Under the pieces are notes generated by a model. The model had not been told where the DNA came from, did not search any database, and worked only from the letters and a program-made list of their open reading frames with translations. A stretch of DNA of 64,000 bases from Arenicola marina (taxonomy: Eukaryota > Annelida > Polychaeta > Arenicolidae), in contig OZ025249.1 of NCBI GenBank assembly GCA_964019135.1, forward strand, positions 32,749,759 to 32,813,758, given 5' to 3'. A program made the translations under genes and the position numbers. Below, piece by piece: positions 24,833 through 37,585 of this stretch (position 1 is the first letter of the stretch; the number at the start of each line of letters is the position of its first letter).

Positions 24833-26666
24833 CTTCCCGTGGCACACAGCCACTACCACAGCGCGGCACGACGGGCTGGCCTGGCAGGTCCTATTATATC
24901 CCATCATTGTTCATCCCGTTGTACCAGGTGAAACGATGGATGACATATACTAGTCAGAGATGACCATGGGCCGTTTGCGGTGTGACATGGGAGATATAAA
25001 TGCTGATAATAGACGCATTCTTGTTCTTGTTGTGAATGCGTCGCATTATCACGATCCTGACCCATATGTCACCCATGTGGTAAAAGCTGAACGGGTAACC
25101 TGTTACTAACAGTGTCCATTACGTCCCTCGTAGAATGGCGAACGCCCCCTGTAACTCAAGGTCCCAACGTTCAATTTGTGCACTTCTAATTTAAACGTGA
25201 CGCTGGCAGATTCTCTGTATGAGATTCCGCATTGTAGTAACATGAATCCGTATTGTAGTGGTAACATAAATCCGTATTGTAGTGGTAACATAAATCCGTG
25301 TTGCAGCGGCTACGCGCACATGCGTTTCTGTGTGAATTCGTTTCCAGCCAATTGTAAATTAGAGCAGCTTAAGAATTCGTCTCTATTTGGGGATAAATAA
25401 GATGTGAAACCGTTGCGGAGCGTATCACTAATACTTCGCAAGTTTATTAGGGGCAAAACAATTCGTTATTTAAATAAATTAACTATTCGTACGCCATTGA
25501 GGGTATTGGTACGCAATGGAAATCTGTTTAACGTGAAAGTATTACTTCCATGAACCGTCCCGCCGGCGTCAAGCACAGGTTCCGATATATAGTGACGTAT
25601 CCAATGCCATTTTGTACATTAAGTAACCACAGCGTCACATCAGTGTTTGCCAAATTAAGTTTAGATTACATGTGTGGGGCTGAATAACGCTATCAATTTG
25701 AAGCACCTAAACCTGGCCCCTGTAAAGAATAGTCCATTGCAATTTTGACCTTGAAAATGGAATGACGCTTTGGAAGACATATTCACTTTTGAACCTGTGC
25801 CTGATAGAAGATACCCTGTGCTTGATTAAAAATAGTGAAATAAGCATTATACAGAGTTAGCCTCACCCCCCGCGGACGGCAATGACATCGAGTGTATTAT
25901 ATGATTGCCATGGTACACAATGTATCGTATGACAAGCTTTGGTTGTGACGCATGCCGAGTGCATCAGATATAGTGTTATGACGTCATGCGGACATCATTG
26001 ATTGCACGTGAGCATCTAGATCGAATTAAAAACTGCTGACTTGACAACAGTGCACTTTGCAAAATATCTCGTACGGTATTTTATATATAAAATATCTTAT
26101 AGAAAGACGAGAGTTGTCCCTCAGGACGTAATATTTTTACCAAGCAACACAAGGGCAGCCGAAACAGTCTAGAAAGACTGTTGGTCCTCTCAGAGTGCGA
26201 TGTTTTCGAGACACCAGAATGTTCGTGCTGTTGTTAGTAAATCAGGTACTTGTAATGCAAAGCAGCTACAAAATATCCCTTGAAATATCGTTTCTGTGTT
26301 GAAAACGCGTTGCAAGCAATTATGAGCCCGAGAATAAGATTCCATCCTATGCAGTAGTCCCAGTAGTGCAGCATTTCGCTGTATTGACCTTACGGCAACA
26401 ATACTTCGCCACCACCAAGAGCTTTGTACAACACGCATATCATTCTCCAGTATTGTCAGCTGGTGTAGCCAGTAATCAAATTGCTATGACTTTCATTCAA
26501 ACGCCCCCAGAATGGCTTACCCTACGAAATGTGAATTGAAGCAATGGAATCTCTTCCAATCTCATCTCTGATTTTTTCCTTTTGCGTCAGATACAATCAA
26601 TCATTTGATTTTTCGGGGTCGGGGAAAAGTAACCTTTAAAGATATACAAGCAAAACTACGCACCGT
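24833..26666. other. Intergenic, no recognised gene
   Basis: Mostly unique sequence. An 82-codon minus-strand frame (26190-26438) is not low in complexity but matches no family I know. A small 24-bp tandem repeat at 25231-25306 is listed separately. Confidence 0.4.
25231..25306. repeat. Three tandem 24-bp units
   Basis: Copies of ATTGTAGTGGTAACATAAAT plus CCGT follow in tandem; the first copy is slightly shorter and the last is changed at its end. The short open frames on both strands here are produced by the repeat. Confidence 0.8.
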
Positions 26667-27606
26667 GATATGAACAGGATATCATATCAGCATTGTATGG
26701 TGAATCATTCTTCAACAAACAACGCAGACAGATATGAACAGGACATCATATCAGCATTGTATGGTGAATCATTCTTCAACAAACAACGCAGACAGATATG
26801 AACAGGACATCATATCAGCATTGTATGGTGAATCATTCTTCAACAAACAACGCAGACAGATATGAACAGGACATCATATCAGCATTGTATAGTGAATCAT
26901 TCTTCAACAAACAACGCAGACAGATATGAACAGGACATCATATCAGCATTGTATGGTGAATCATTCTTCAACAAACAACGCAGACAGATACGAACAGGAC
27001 ATCATATCAGCATTGTATGGTGAATCATTCTTGAACTAACAACGCAGACAGATATGAACAGGACATCATATCAGCATTGTATGGTGAATCATTCTTCAAC
27101 AAACAACGCAGACAGATATGAACAGGACATCATATCAGCATTGTATGGTGAATCATTCTTCAACAAACAACGCAGACAGATATGAACAGGACATCATATC
27201 AGCATTGTATGGTGAATCATTCTTCAACAAACATCGCAGACAGATATGAACAGGATATCATATCAGCATTGTATGGTGAATCATTCTTCAACAAACAACG
27301 CAAACAGATATGAACAGGACATCATATCAGCATTGTATGGTGAATCATTCTTCAACAAACAACGCAGACAGACAAGAACAGGACATCGTATCAGCATTGT
27401 ATGGTGAATCATTCTTGAACAAACAACGCAAACAGATATGAACAGGACATCATATCAGCATTATATGATGAATCATGCTTCAACAGAGCACACACGAAGA
27501 CATGAACAAGACATCGTATCAGCATTGTATGATGAATCATGCTTCAACAGAGCACACACGGAGATATGAACAAGACATCGTATCAGCATTGTATGATGAA
27601 TCATGG
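26667..27606. repeat. 64-bp minisatellite, about 15 units
   Basis: Units contain GATATGAACAGGACATCATA, TCAGCATTGTATGGTGAATC and ATTCTTCAACAAACAACGCA at strict 64-bp spacing. The last two to three units form a separate subtype (GAACAAGACATCG, GATGAATCATGCTTCAACAG, GCACACACG), so the right edge is diverged while the centre is nearly uniform. Confidence 0.96.
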
Positions 27607-28224
27607 TACAACAACGTGTGCCGTTGTTTATATTGTTGTAGATTATTGCTCATTGGCAACATTATATTAGTGAGTTGAAATATAAGGGAGAGAAGTCAAC
27701 ATCATTTGCAATTGTGACACAACCGGGGAAGCTCGCAAATGTATCTTAATTGTTTTACTGATGATAATAATAATAATATTAAAAATAAAAATAACATTAA
27801 CAATTAAATGCAAACTGGTTTCATGACAATGTAGTACAATTATAATTGAGCAATAACTGTAATTATGGCAGAAGATCAATCAACTACACTGACGATAATA
27901 AAACGAAACGCAACACAAATGCAGTTGCTAAAGTCAATGTATGAAACTTGCATTCTACTCGAAAAAGACATAGTGTCTGATGATGCGATAATGCACCCGA
28001 TATTTTAAAATTATAGACAGTATATCTCCAAATAATGAGCGCGAACAAAATACCCTGATGCCATATTCAGCTTAAATGGTTGAAGTTATTTTAAGTTGCA
28101 ATGCAGTACATGTGGGTATTACCCAGTTTGCACATGTGCCTTAGCTACACCGTTCCTTGTAGATAAGTGTTCCAATATTAAACATCGAAGCAAAGGAATT
28201 AATAAGTCATGCATACATAACATC

Positions 28225-28704
28225 TTAGACTTCAATATCAACGATTACCGGCAAATGTCTTGCGAGAGGCTCGTAAAAATATTGTAAATTGTGGAATGTT
28301 ACAAGTTGACAAATATGGTGGTTATGAGTAATTGCAAGCTCTAAGTGTGCTATCACTGACAATGGGATGACTCCTGACACATATCGCAGGAAGAGATGCG
28401 GCATATCGAAAAATACGTCGTTTTCGTTCAGGAGAGCATGATATGTTTTATTGGTGGTTGATTGCCGTATGAATGGCTGTACCGTGCGCACTTCCGGTCC
28501 AGGAGACAGACTGAGGGCTGCGACGCCCTCTCGGTAAACAATAACCGCGTGCCTCCCACGACGACCGCGTGCCTCCCACGACGACCGCGTCAGCCCCTTT
28601 GTCCGAGGATGTCGGTGTGCAATAAATAAATGAAATATTTTCACTATTATAATTAATTCCCTAAATAATTCAGAACTCTCCCCAAAGTAGAAGGAATACG
28701 GCAT
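28225..28704 (-). CDS. Unrecognised open frame, 159 codons
   Basis: This is the longest open frame in the window that is not made of tandem repeat or obvious transposon sequence. The product has no motif I recognise. Its N-terminal third covers a 20-bp tandem duplication (28544-28590), which gives the repeated 'GR' segments. The C-terminal part (with NENDVFFDMPHLFLRYVSG) has a mixed composition that could be an exon, but there is no neighbouring exon, start context or terminator to support that. A chance frame or old transposon remnant is equally possible. Confidence 0.15.
   Translation of the reverse strand: MPYSFYFGESSELFRELIIIVKIFHLFIAHRHPRTKGLTRSSWEARGRRGRHAVIVYREGVAALSLSPGPEVRTVQPFIRQSTTNKTYHALLNENDVFFDMPHLFLRYVSGVIPLSVIAHLELAITHNHHICQLVTFHNLQYFYEPLARHLPVIVDIEV
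28544..28590. repeat. 20-bp tandem duplication
   Basis: ACCGCGTGCCTCCCACGACG is present twice in tandem (28544 and 28564), followed by the first 7 bases of a third copy. Confidence 0.85.
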
Positions 28705-28916
28705 AGCAAGAGACTACGTGGGTGGAGAAGGGGGGGGGGCGGGGGTTGGGGACAGGACCTGGGAGGGGGGCAATATGCGGAGGTGGAGGAGGGGGCGGAA
28801 GGGGGGCGAGCACAAAGATATTTCCCATATTTCTATGATTGATGCTCTCTTTTATTGAGAGGGGGAGAGACGATGAGAGAGGAATAGAAAGAGAGAGAGA
28901 GACAGAGCCATAACCG

Positions 28917-31900
28917 AGGAGAGACGTGTCCCGTACATACATGGTGTATGGGTGAGAGTGTACCCACGTGCCCCGTACATACAGGGTGTGTGGGTGAGGA
29001 TGTACCCACGTGTCCCGTACATACAGGGTGTGTGGGTGAGGATGTACCCACGTGTCCCGTACATACATGGTGTGGGTGAGGATGTACCCACGTGTCCCGT
29101 ACATACATGGTGTGGGTGAGGATGTACCCACGTGTCCCGTACATACAGGGTGTGTGGGTGAGGATGTACCCACGTGTCCCGTACATACAGGGTGTGGGTG
29201 AGGATGTACCCACGTGTCCCGTACATACATGGTGTGTGGGTGAGGATGTACCCACGTGTCCCGTACATACAGGGTGTGGGTGAGGATGTACCCACGTGTC
29301 CCGTACATACATGGTGTGTGGGTGAGGATGTACCCACGTGTCCCGTACATACAGGGTGTGGGTGAGGATGTACCCACGTGTCCCGTACATACATGGTGTG
29401 TGGGTGAGGATGTACCCTAGTGTCCCGTACATACAGGATGTGTGGGTGAGGATGTACCCACGTGTCCCGTACATACAGGGTGTGTGGGGGAGGATGTACC
29501 CACGTGTCCCGTACATACATGGTGTGTGGGTGAGGATGTACCCACGTGTCCCGTACATACATGATGTGGGTGAGGATGTACCCACGTGTCCCGTACATAC
29601 ATGGTGTGTGGGTGAGGATGTACCCACGTGTCCCGTACATACAGGGTGTGGGTGAGGATGTACCCACGTGTCCCGTACATACATGGTGTGTGGGTGAGGA
29701 TGTACCCTCGTGTCCCGTACATACAGGGTGTGGGTGAGGATGTACCCTCGTGTCCCGTACATACATGGTGTGTGGGTGAGGGTGTACCCACGTGTCCCGT
29801 ACATACAGGATGTGTGGGTGAGGATGTACCCACGTGTCCCGTACATACAGGGTGTGTGGGTGAGGATGTACCCACGTGTCCCGTACATACATGGTGTGTG
29901 GGTGAGGATGTACCCACGTGTCCCGTACATACAGGATGTGTGGGTGAGGATGTACCCACGTGTCCCGTACATACAGGGTGTGTGGGTGAGGATGTACCCG
30001 TGTCCCGTACATACAGAGTGTGTGGGTGAGGATGTACCCACGTGTCCCGTACATACAGGGTGTGTGGGTGAGGATGTACCCATGTGTCCCGTACATACAG
30101 GGTGTGTAGGTGAGGATGTACCCACGTGTCCCGTACATACAGGATGTGTGGGTGAGGATGTACCCATGTGTCCCGTACATACAGGGTGTGTGGGTGAGGA
30201 TGTACCCACGTGTCCCGTAAATATAGAGTGTGTGGGTGAGGATGTACCCACGTGTCCCGTACATACAGGGTGTGTGGGTGAGGATGTACCCATGTGTCCC
30301 GTACATACAGGGTGTGTGGGTGAGGATGTACCCACGTGTCCCGTACATACAGAGTGTGTGGGTGAGGATGTACCCACGTGTCCCGTACATACAGGGTGTG
30401 TGGGTGAGGATGTACCCATGTGTCCCGTACATACAGGGTGTGTAGGTGAGGATGTACCCACGTGTCCCGTACATACAGGATGTGTGGGTGAGGATGTACC
30501 CACGTGTCCCGTGCATACAGGGTGTGTGGGTGAGGATGTACCCACGTGTCCCGTACATACATGGTGTGTGGGTGAGGATGTACCCACGTGTCCCGTACAT
30601 ACAGGATGTGTGGGTGAGGATGTACCCACGTGTCCCGTACATACAGGGTGTGTGGGTGAGGATGTACCCACGTGTCTCGTACATACAGGGTGTGTGGGTG
30701 AGGATGTACCCACGTGTCCCGTACATACAGGGTGTGTGGGTGAGGATGTACCCACGTGTCCCGTACATACAGGGTGTGTGGGTGAGGATGTACCCGTGTC
30801 CCGTACATACAGAGTGTGTGGGTGAGGATGTAACCACGTGTCCCGTACATACAGGGTGTGTGGGTGAGGATGTATCCATGTGTCCCGTACATACAGGGTG
30901 TGTAGGTGAGGATGTACCCACGTGTCCCGTACATACAGCATGTGTGGGTGAGGATGTACCCACGTGTCCCGTACATACAGGGTGTGTGGGTGAGGATGTA
31001 TCCATGTGTCCCGTACATACAGGGTGTGTAGGTGAGGATGTACCCACGTGTCCCGTACATACAGGGTGTGTGGGTGAGGATGTACCCACGTGTCCCGTAC
31101 ATACAGGGTGTGTGGGTGAGGATGTACCCACGTGTCCCGTACATACAGGGTGTGTGGGTGAGGATGTACCCACGTGTCCCGTACATACAGGGTGTGTGGG
31201 TGAGGATGTACCCACGTGTCCCGTACATACAGGGTGTGTGGGTGAGGATGTACCCACGTGTCCCGTACATACAGGGTGTGTGGGTGAGGATGTACCCACG
31301 TGTCCCGTACATACAGGGTGTGTGGGTGAGGATGTACCCACGTGTCCCGTACATACAGGGTGTGTGGGTGAGGATGTACCCGTGTCCCGTACATACAGAG
31401 TGTGTGGGTGAGGATGTAACCACGTGTCCCGTACATACAGGGTGTGTGGGTGAGGATGTACCCATTTGTCCCGTACATACAGGGTGTGTAGGTGAGGATG
31501 TACCCACGTGTCCCGTACATACAGGGTGTGTGGGTGAGGATGTACCCACGTGTCCCGTACATACAGGGTGTGTGGGTGAGGATGTACCCACGTGTCCCGT
31601 ACATACAGGGTGTGTGGGTGAGGATGTACCCACGTGTACCGTACATACAGGGTGTGGGTGAGGATGTACCCACGTGTCCCGTACATACAGGGTGTGGGTG
31701 AGGATGTACCCACGTGTCCCGTACATACAGGGTGTGTGGGTGAGGATGTACCCGTGTCCCGCACATACAGGGTGTGTGGGTGAGGATGTACCCACGTGTC
31801 CCGTACATACAGGGTGTGTGGGTGAGGATGTATCCATGTGTCCCGTACATACAGGGTGTGTAGGTGAGGATGTACCCACGTGTCCCGTACATACAGGGTG

Positions 31901-34900
31901 TGTGGGTGAGGATGTACCCACGTGTCCCGTACATACAGGGTGTGTGGGTGAGGATGTACCCACGTGTCCCGTACATACAGGGTGTGTGGGTGAGGATGTA
32001 CCCACGTTTCCCGTACATACAGGGTGTGGGTGAGGATGTACCCACGTGTCCCGTACATACAGGGTGTGGGAGAGGATGTACCCACGTGCCCCGTACATAC
32101 AGGGTGTGGGTGAGGATGTACCCACGTGTCCCGTACGTACATGGTGTGGGTGAGGATGTACCCACGTGTCCCGTACATACATGGTGTGGGTGAGGATGTA
32201 CCCACGTGTCCCGTACATACATGGTGTGGGTGAGGATGTACCCTCGTGTCCCGTACATACAGGGTGTGTAGGTGAGGATGTACCCACGTGTCCCGTACGT
32301 ACATGGTGTGGGTGAAGATGTACCCACGTGTCCCGTACATACAGGGTGTGTGGGTGAGGATGTACCCACGTGTCCCGTACATACAGGGTGTGTGGGTGAG
32401 GATGTACCCACGTGTCCCGTACATACATGGTGTGGGTGAGGATTCACCCACGTGGCCCGTACATACAGGGTGTGTGGGTGAGGATGTACCCACGTGTCCC
32501 GTACGTACATGGTGTGGGTGAAGATGTACCCACGTGTCCCGTACATACAGGGTGTGTGGGTGAGGATGTACCCACGTGTCCCGTACATACAGGGTGTGGG
32601 TGAGGATGTACCCATGTGTCCCGTACATACAGAGTGTGTGGGTGAGGATGTACCCACGTGTCCCGTACATACAGGGTGTGTGGGTGAGGATGTACCCACG
32701 TGTCCCGTACATACAGGGTGTGGGTGAAGATGTACCCACGTGTCCCGTACATACAGGGTGTGTGGGTGAGGATGTACCCACGTGTCCCGTACATACATGG
32801 TGTGGGTGAGGATTCACCCACGTGGCCCGTACATACATGGTGTGGGTGAGGATGTACCCACGTGCCCCGTACATACATGATGTTGGTGAGGATGTACCCA
32901 CGTGTCCCGTACATACAGGGTGTGTGGGTGAGGATGTAACCACGTGTCCCGTACATACAGGGTGTGTGGGTGAGGATGTACCCACGTGTCCCGTACATAC
33001 AGGGTGTGTGGGTGAGGATGTACCCACGTGTCCCGTACCTACATGGTGTGGGGGAGGATGTACCCACGTGTCCCGTACATACATGCTGTGGGTGAGGATG
33101 TACCCACGTGTCCCGTACATACAGGGTGTGTGGGTGAGGATGTACACACGTGTCCCGTACATAAATGGTGAGGGTGAGGATGTACCCACGTGTCCCGTAC
33201 ATACATGGTGTGGGTGAGGATGTACCCACGTGTCCCGTACACACATGGTGTGGGTGAGGATGTACCCACGTGTCCCGTACACACATGGTGTGGGTGAGGA
33301 TGTACCCACGTGTCCCGTACATACATGGTGTGGGTGAGGATGTACCCACGTGTCCCGTACATACATGGTGTGTGGGTGAGGATGTACCCACGTGTCCCGT
33401 ACATACAGGGTGTGTGGGTGAGGATGTACCCACGTGTCCCGTACATACATGGTGTGGGTGAGGATGTACCCACGTGTCCCGTACATACAGGGTGTGTGGG
33501 TGAGGATGTAACCACGTGTCCCGTACATACAGGGTGTGTGGGTGAGGATGTACCCACGTGTCCCGTACATACATGGTGTGTGGGTGAGGATGTACCCACG
33601 TGTCCTGTACATACAGGGTGTGTGGGTGAGGATGTACCCACGTGTCCCGTACATACAGGGTGTGTGGGTGAGGATGTACCCACGTGTCCCGTACATACAT
33701 GGTGTGGGTGAGGATGTACCCACGTGTTCCGTACTCACAGGGTGTGTGGGTGAGGATGTAACCACGTGTCCCGTACATACATGGTGTGTGGGTGAGGATG
33801 TACCCACGTGTCCTGTACATACAGGGTGTGTGGGTGAGGATGTACCCACGTGTTCCGTACTCACAGGGTGTGTGGGTGAGGATGTACCCACGTGTCCCGT
33901 ACATACAGGGTGTGTAGGTGAGGATGTAACCACGTGTCCCGTACATACAGGGTGTGTGGGTGAGGATGTACCCACGTGTCCCGTACATACAGGGTGTGTG
34001 GGTGAGGATGTCCCCACGTGTCCCGTACATACCGGGTGTGTGGGTGAGGATGTACCCACGTGTCCCGTAGATACATGGTGTGGGTGAGGATTCACCCACG
34101 TGGCCCGTACGTACAGGGTGTGTGGGTGAGGATGTCCCCATGTGTCCCGTACATACAGGGTGTGTGGGTGAGGATGTACCCACGTGTCCCGTACATACAT
34201 GGTGTGGGTGAGGATTCACCCACGTGGCCCGTACATACATGGTGTGGATGAGGATGTACCCACGTGTCCTACAGGGTGTGTGGGTGAGGATGTACCCACG
34301 TGTCCCGTACATACAGGGTGTGTGGGTGAGGATGTACCCACGTGTCCCGTACATACATGGTGTGGGTGAGGATGTACCCACGTGTCCCGTACATACAGGG
34401 TGTGTGGGTGAGGATGTACCCACGTGTCCCGTACATACAGGGTGTGTGGGTGAGGATGTACCCACGTGTCCCGTACATACAGGGTGTGTGGCTGAGGATG
34501 TACCCACGTGTCCCGTACATACAGGGTGTGTGGGTGAGGATGTACCCACGTGTCCCGTACATACAGGGTGTGTGGGTGAGGATGTACCCACGTGTCCCGT
34601 ACATACAGGGTGTGTGGGTGACGATGTACCCACGTGTCCCGTACATACAGGGTGAGTGGGTGAGGATGTACCCACGTGTCCCGTACATACAGGATGTGTG
34701 GGTGAGGATGTACCCACGTGTCCCGTAGATACATGGTGTGGGTGAGGATTCACCCACGTGGCCCGTACGTACAGGGTGTGTGGGTGAGGTTGTCCCCACG
34801 TGTCCCGTACATACAGGGTGTGTGGGTGAGGATGTACCCACGTGTCCCGTACATACATGGTGTGGGTGAGGATTCACCCACGTGGCCCGTACATACATGG

Positions 34901-35546
34901 TGTGGGTGAGGATGTACCCACGTGTCCTACAGGGTGTGTGGGTGAGGATGTACCCACGTGTCCCGTACATACAGGGTGTGTGGGTGAGGATGTACCCACG
35001 TGTCCCGTACATACATGGTGTGGGTGAGGATGTACCCACGTGTCCCGTACATACAGGGTGTGTGGGTGAGGATGTACCCACGTGTCCCGTACATACAGGG
35101 TGTGTGGGTGAGGATGTACCCACGTGTCCCGTACATACAGGGTGTGTGGCTGAGGATGTACCCACGTGTCCCGTACATACAGGGTGTGTGGGTGAGGATG
35201 TACCCACGTGTCCCGTACATACAGGGTGTGTGGGTGAGGATGTACCCACGTGTCCCGTACATACAGGGTGTGTGGGTGACGATGTACCCACGTGTCCCGT
35301 ACATACAGGGTGAGTGGGTGAGGATGTACCCACGTGTCCCGTACATACAGGGTGTGTGGGTGAGGATGTACCCACGTGTCCCGTACATACAGGGTGTGTG
35401 GGTGACGATGTACCCACGTGTCCCGTACATACAGGGTGAGTGGGTGAGGATGTACCCACGTGTCCCGTACATACAGGGTGTGTGGGTGAGGATGTACCCA
35501 CGTGTCCCGTACATACATGGTGTGGCTGAGGATGTACCCACGTGGC
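28917..35546. repeat. 42/40-bp minisatellite, about 159 units (6.6 kb)
   Basis: Units contain GTGAGGATGTACCCACGTGT, CCCGTACATACAGGG and TGTGTGG; loss of one TG gives the 40-bp form, and TACATGG replaces TACAGGG in a second subtype. Nearly every unit has CACGTG, plus flanking CCCAC and GTGGG that can pair. A 658-bp block is duplicated in tandem (34060-34717 and 34718-35375), shown by identical rare variants such as GATTCACCCACGTGGCC and CACGTGTCCTACAGGG at the same offset. Earlier blocks carrying TACCCGTGTCCCGTAC (near 29995, 30793 and 31378) show similar history. Open frames of up to 1,782 codons exist because the 42-bp unit is stop-free; they encode only repeats. Confidence 0.97.
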
Positions 35547-36124
35547 CCGTGCACGCTCTATGGCGCTATCCGCCCCACCCTGCAGGGCCGCCTACTCATT
35601 ATCAGTTAATGACTTACTAATAATGTTCAGATGGCAAGGACACAAGGCTTTACTACTGACCCTGATGGTCACAAAGCTGATGGATGGTTTGATCTTGTTG
35701 ATCATTCTACGCAGGGGTAAACCGGTTCAAGGAAACACCAGGGAGTGAGAGGGAGATGCTTCATCCATTAGTGAGTTACATGTTGCTGGGAGTGAAAGAA
35801 CTGTGATAAAAGGTCGATCCAGCGTTTTGGCGTCATTCAATTACCCCCCCCCCTCCCCCCGCCGGTTTTTCCCCGAACATATGTGTCATTCCGCCTTCTG
35901 GTCAATGCCATATTCTACCCTGATTATAATTTTGTGTACGGACAATTGATTAACGTAAGTAGTTAAGTAGCTTAGATAAATCCTCTGACACTAGGGGTTG
36001 CCCCGACAATGTCGAAGGGAAGGGTCAAGGCAGAGAGGGGTGACGTGGGAGTCATCCCCTACTCTTTGCGAAGAAAATCACGGTGAACTTTATCATGCAC
36101 AAACATTGCAACAATGACATTTGT

Positions 36125-36193
36125 GCAGGTTGACTTCGAACCGCCTATTGACGCTCGGGGCGGCCCAGCAGATCTCACTCGACCATGGCCAGC
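36125..36193 (-). repeat. tRNA-like sequence, possible Leu/Ser-type SINE head
   Basis: On the minus strand, TGGTCGAGTGAGA resembles the A box of leucine or serine tRNAs (TGGCCGAGTGG), and GGTTCGAAGTC resembles the B box (GGTTCGAATCC). The distance between them fits a tRNA with a long variable arm. The acceptor stem is not evident, so this is best read as a decayed SINE head or tRNA pseudogene. Confidence 0.35.
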
Positions 36194-36679
36194 GGGGAAA
36201 CAAACCCTAAAGGAACTGAAATGCCACCGTGGTTCGAACTGCACCTGGTAATCTGCAGTGAAACAGGACGTTCCAGAAGTTGCAACTGTTTTTAACGGGA
36301 CACGTTGTCTTCCTTACCTTTAAATATGTTTCATACACATCTTACAGGTATTATTAAACCCATGTTTACCACATGAGTAGGTGGCCCAAGGTGTTCTGCT
36401 TGTATTGTAAATCATATCTTGATTGCATGCGCAGAATACAGAATCTGGTCCTTCATTTTTGCTGTCTGAGAGGACAACTTTGTAACAAACTTTTTCAAGG
36501 CGGGTTCATGTTCAGGCTACGTTCATGCCATGTTTTCCATTGAAGAAGCGAAATAGGTGCCGTTAAGTCACATAAACTCAACACCTGCAGCCAAATTGCG
36601 CTATTTATAATTTGACCTATTATCTTCGGAGCGGCTCCGATAGCCCCCGGGACATACTCGGGGTCGCTCCGATAGCCAG

Positions 36680-36720
36680 ACGTCGTGGTACCCAAGGCTT
36701 ACGTCGTGGTACCCAAGGCT
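36680..36720. repeat. Tandem duplication of a 21-bp segment
   Basis: ACGTCGTGGTACCCAAGGCT occurs twice, at 36680 and 36701, separated by a single T. Confidence 0.85.
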
Positions 36721-37123
36721 GAATATCCAGCAAAGCCATAATACCGTCACAGTAATTAAATGCATTGCAGCGGGCCAGTTTTCTATTTACCATGGCGTAG
36801 GGCAGGCTTTTCAGTCTTAGTTACCGTTATTACGTTATTTCGTCCAATATTTCAAACTTTGAGATACAGCCAATATTTGTTTATAATCGAGATATATTTG
36901 TTCCAAAAACCCTCTTTGTGCATTATGGCGTAGGCCTTATTATTAAAGACACTTCACAATCGATATACATATTAAGGACTGTTGTGCGTCACGCGTACGA
37001 TCGGCATGCAGACAAGACGTGTTAATTGATCACTCTCTCAGATTCCTATTGAAATTAGACCTCGCATTAGTTGCTTAACCACCGACTGAAACGTGGATAC
37101 AGAATAGGCAAGATGTTTGGAAC

Positions 37124-37453
37124 CAATGGCGGATCTAGGAGCGGGGGGGGGGGGGTTAGGGGGGTTGCACCGCCCCCCCCCCTTGGGAACCAGAACATGC
37201 AACATACATGTTACTTTACATGTTAAATCCCAATTCTTCAGAGAGCAACACCCCCTCCTTGGGAAACTGAACATACACTGTTAAAGTCGCGTTCTCCACC
37301 CCCCCCCCCCGGTCACAAGTCTTTAGAGCAGGCTCCCCCCCCCCTGGTCGCAATTTTTTCAGATAGCACAGCCCCCGGTCGGAAGTTTTCAGAGAGCAAT
37401 CCCTCACCCCCCCCCCCCCCCCCCCTTCGCAAATTCCTAGATCTGCCCCTCAG
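37124..37453. mobile_element. Non-autonomous inverted-repeat element with poly-C modules
   Basis: The left end CAATGGCGGATCTAGGA and the complement of the right end, GAGGGGCAGATCTAGGA, form terminal inverted repeats sharing GGC-GATCTAGGA. Inside are several modules, each made of a long C run followed by sequence like GGTCGGAAGTTTTCAGAGAG, so the element grows by modular repetition. Long G and C runs are at the two ends. The TIR resembles hAT-type ends (CAGGGGCGGATC is widespread), but I find no clean 8-bp target duplication. Related sequence occurs at 24655-24832 and perhaps near 62358. It adjoins the start of the LINE ORF1 piece. Confidence 0.6.
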
Positions 37454-37456
37454 AAC

Positions 37457-37585
37457 TTGTCGGTCTTCCGGTCGATCGTTCAAAAGAAGAGAAAACTAAA
37501 GAAAAGCAATAGTTCCACGAGTAGCGAGGCTAGTCCACTTGCCAAGCGAGCGACGATGGAGGGTCAGGCACCGCTGACCAGCGGT
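37457..37585 (+). CDS. Probable N-terminal segment of LINE ORF1
   Basis: The frame reads RSIVQKKRKLKKSNSSTSSE then ASPLAKRATMEGQAPLTSGQ before entering the minisatellite. A short basic stretch followed by a Ser/Thr-rich, disordered segment is common at the N-terminus of L1-like ORF1 proteins, which are RNA-binding chaperones of the LINE ribonucleoprotein. No ATG opens the frame upstream (it begins at a TTG; the first in-frame ATG is within the segment at ATMEG). The inverted-repeat element just upstream may have displaced the original start. The frame stays open into the array. The alternative is a chance open frame beside the array. Confidence 0.45.

Larger units (their letters stand above)
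27607..28916. other. Intergenic, with simple repeats at the right end
   Basis: AT-rich sequence with ATAATAATAATATT near 27763-27780; then G-rich (28715-28810) and GA-rich (28855-28912) tracts next to the following array. One unrecognised minus-strand frame at 28225-28704 is listed separately. Confidence 0.45.
35547..37123. other. Intergenic, no recognised gene
   Basis: Holds a C run near 35845-35862, a tRNA-like piece at 36125-36193 (listed) and a 20-21-bp duplication at 36680-36720 (listed). Short open frames here are unrecognised. Confidence 0.4.

Noticed and set aside
28833-34858. Very long minus-strand frames (1,321, 1,782 and 1,003 codons) rich in His, Pro, Tyr and Thr, resembling a structural protein
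   Set aside because: They are exact translations of the 42-bp repeat, overlap each other in different frames and on both strands, and have no non-repeat domain, signal peptide or splice context.
37124-37453. Assembly gap filler or sequencing artefact because of long C and G runs
   Set aside because: The same blocks in the same order recur at 24655-24832, so it is a genuine interspersed repeat, although exact run lengths may be unreliable.
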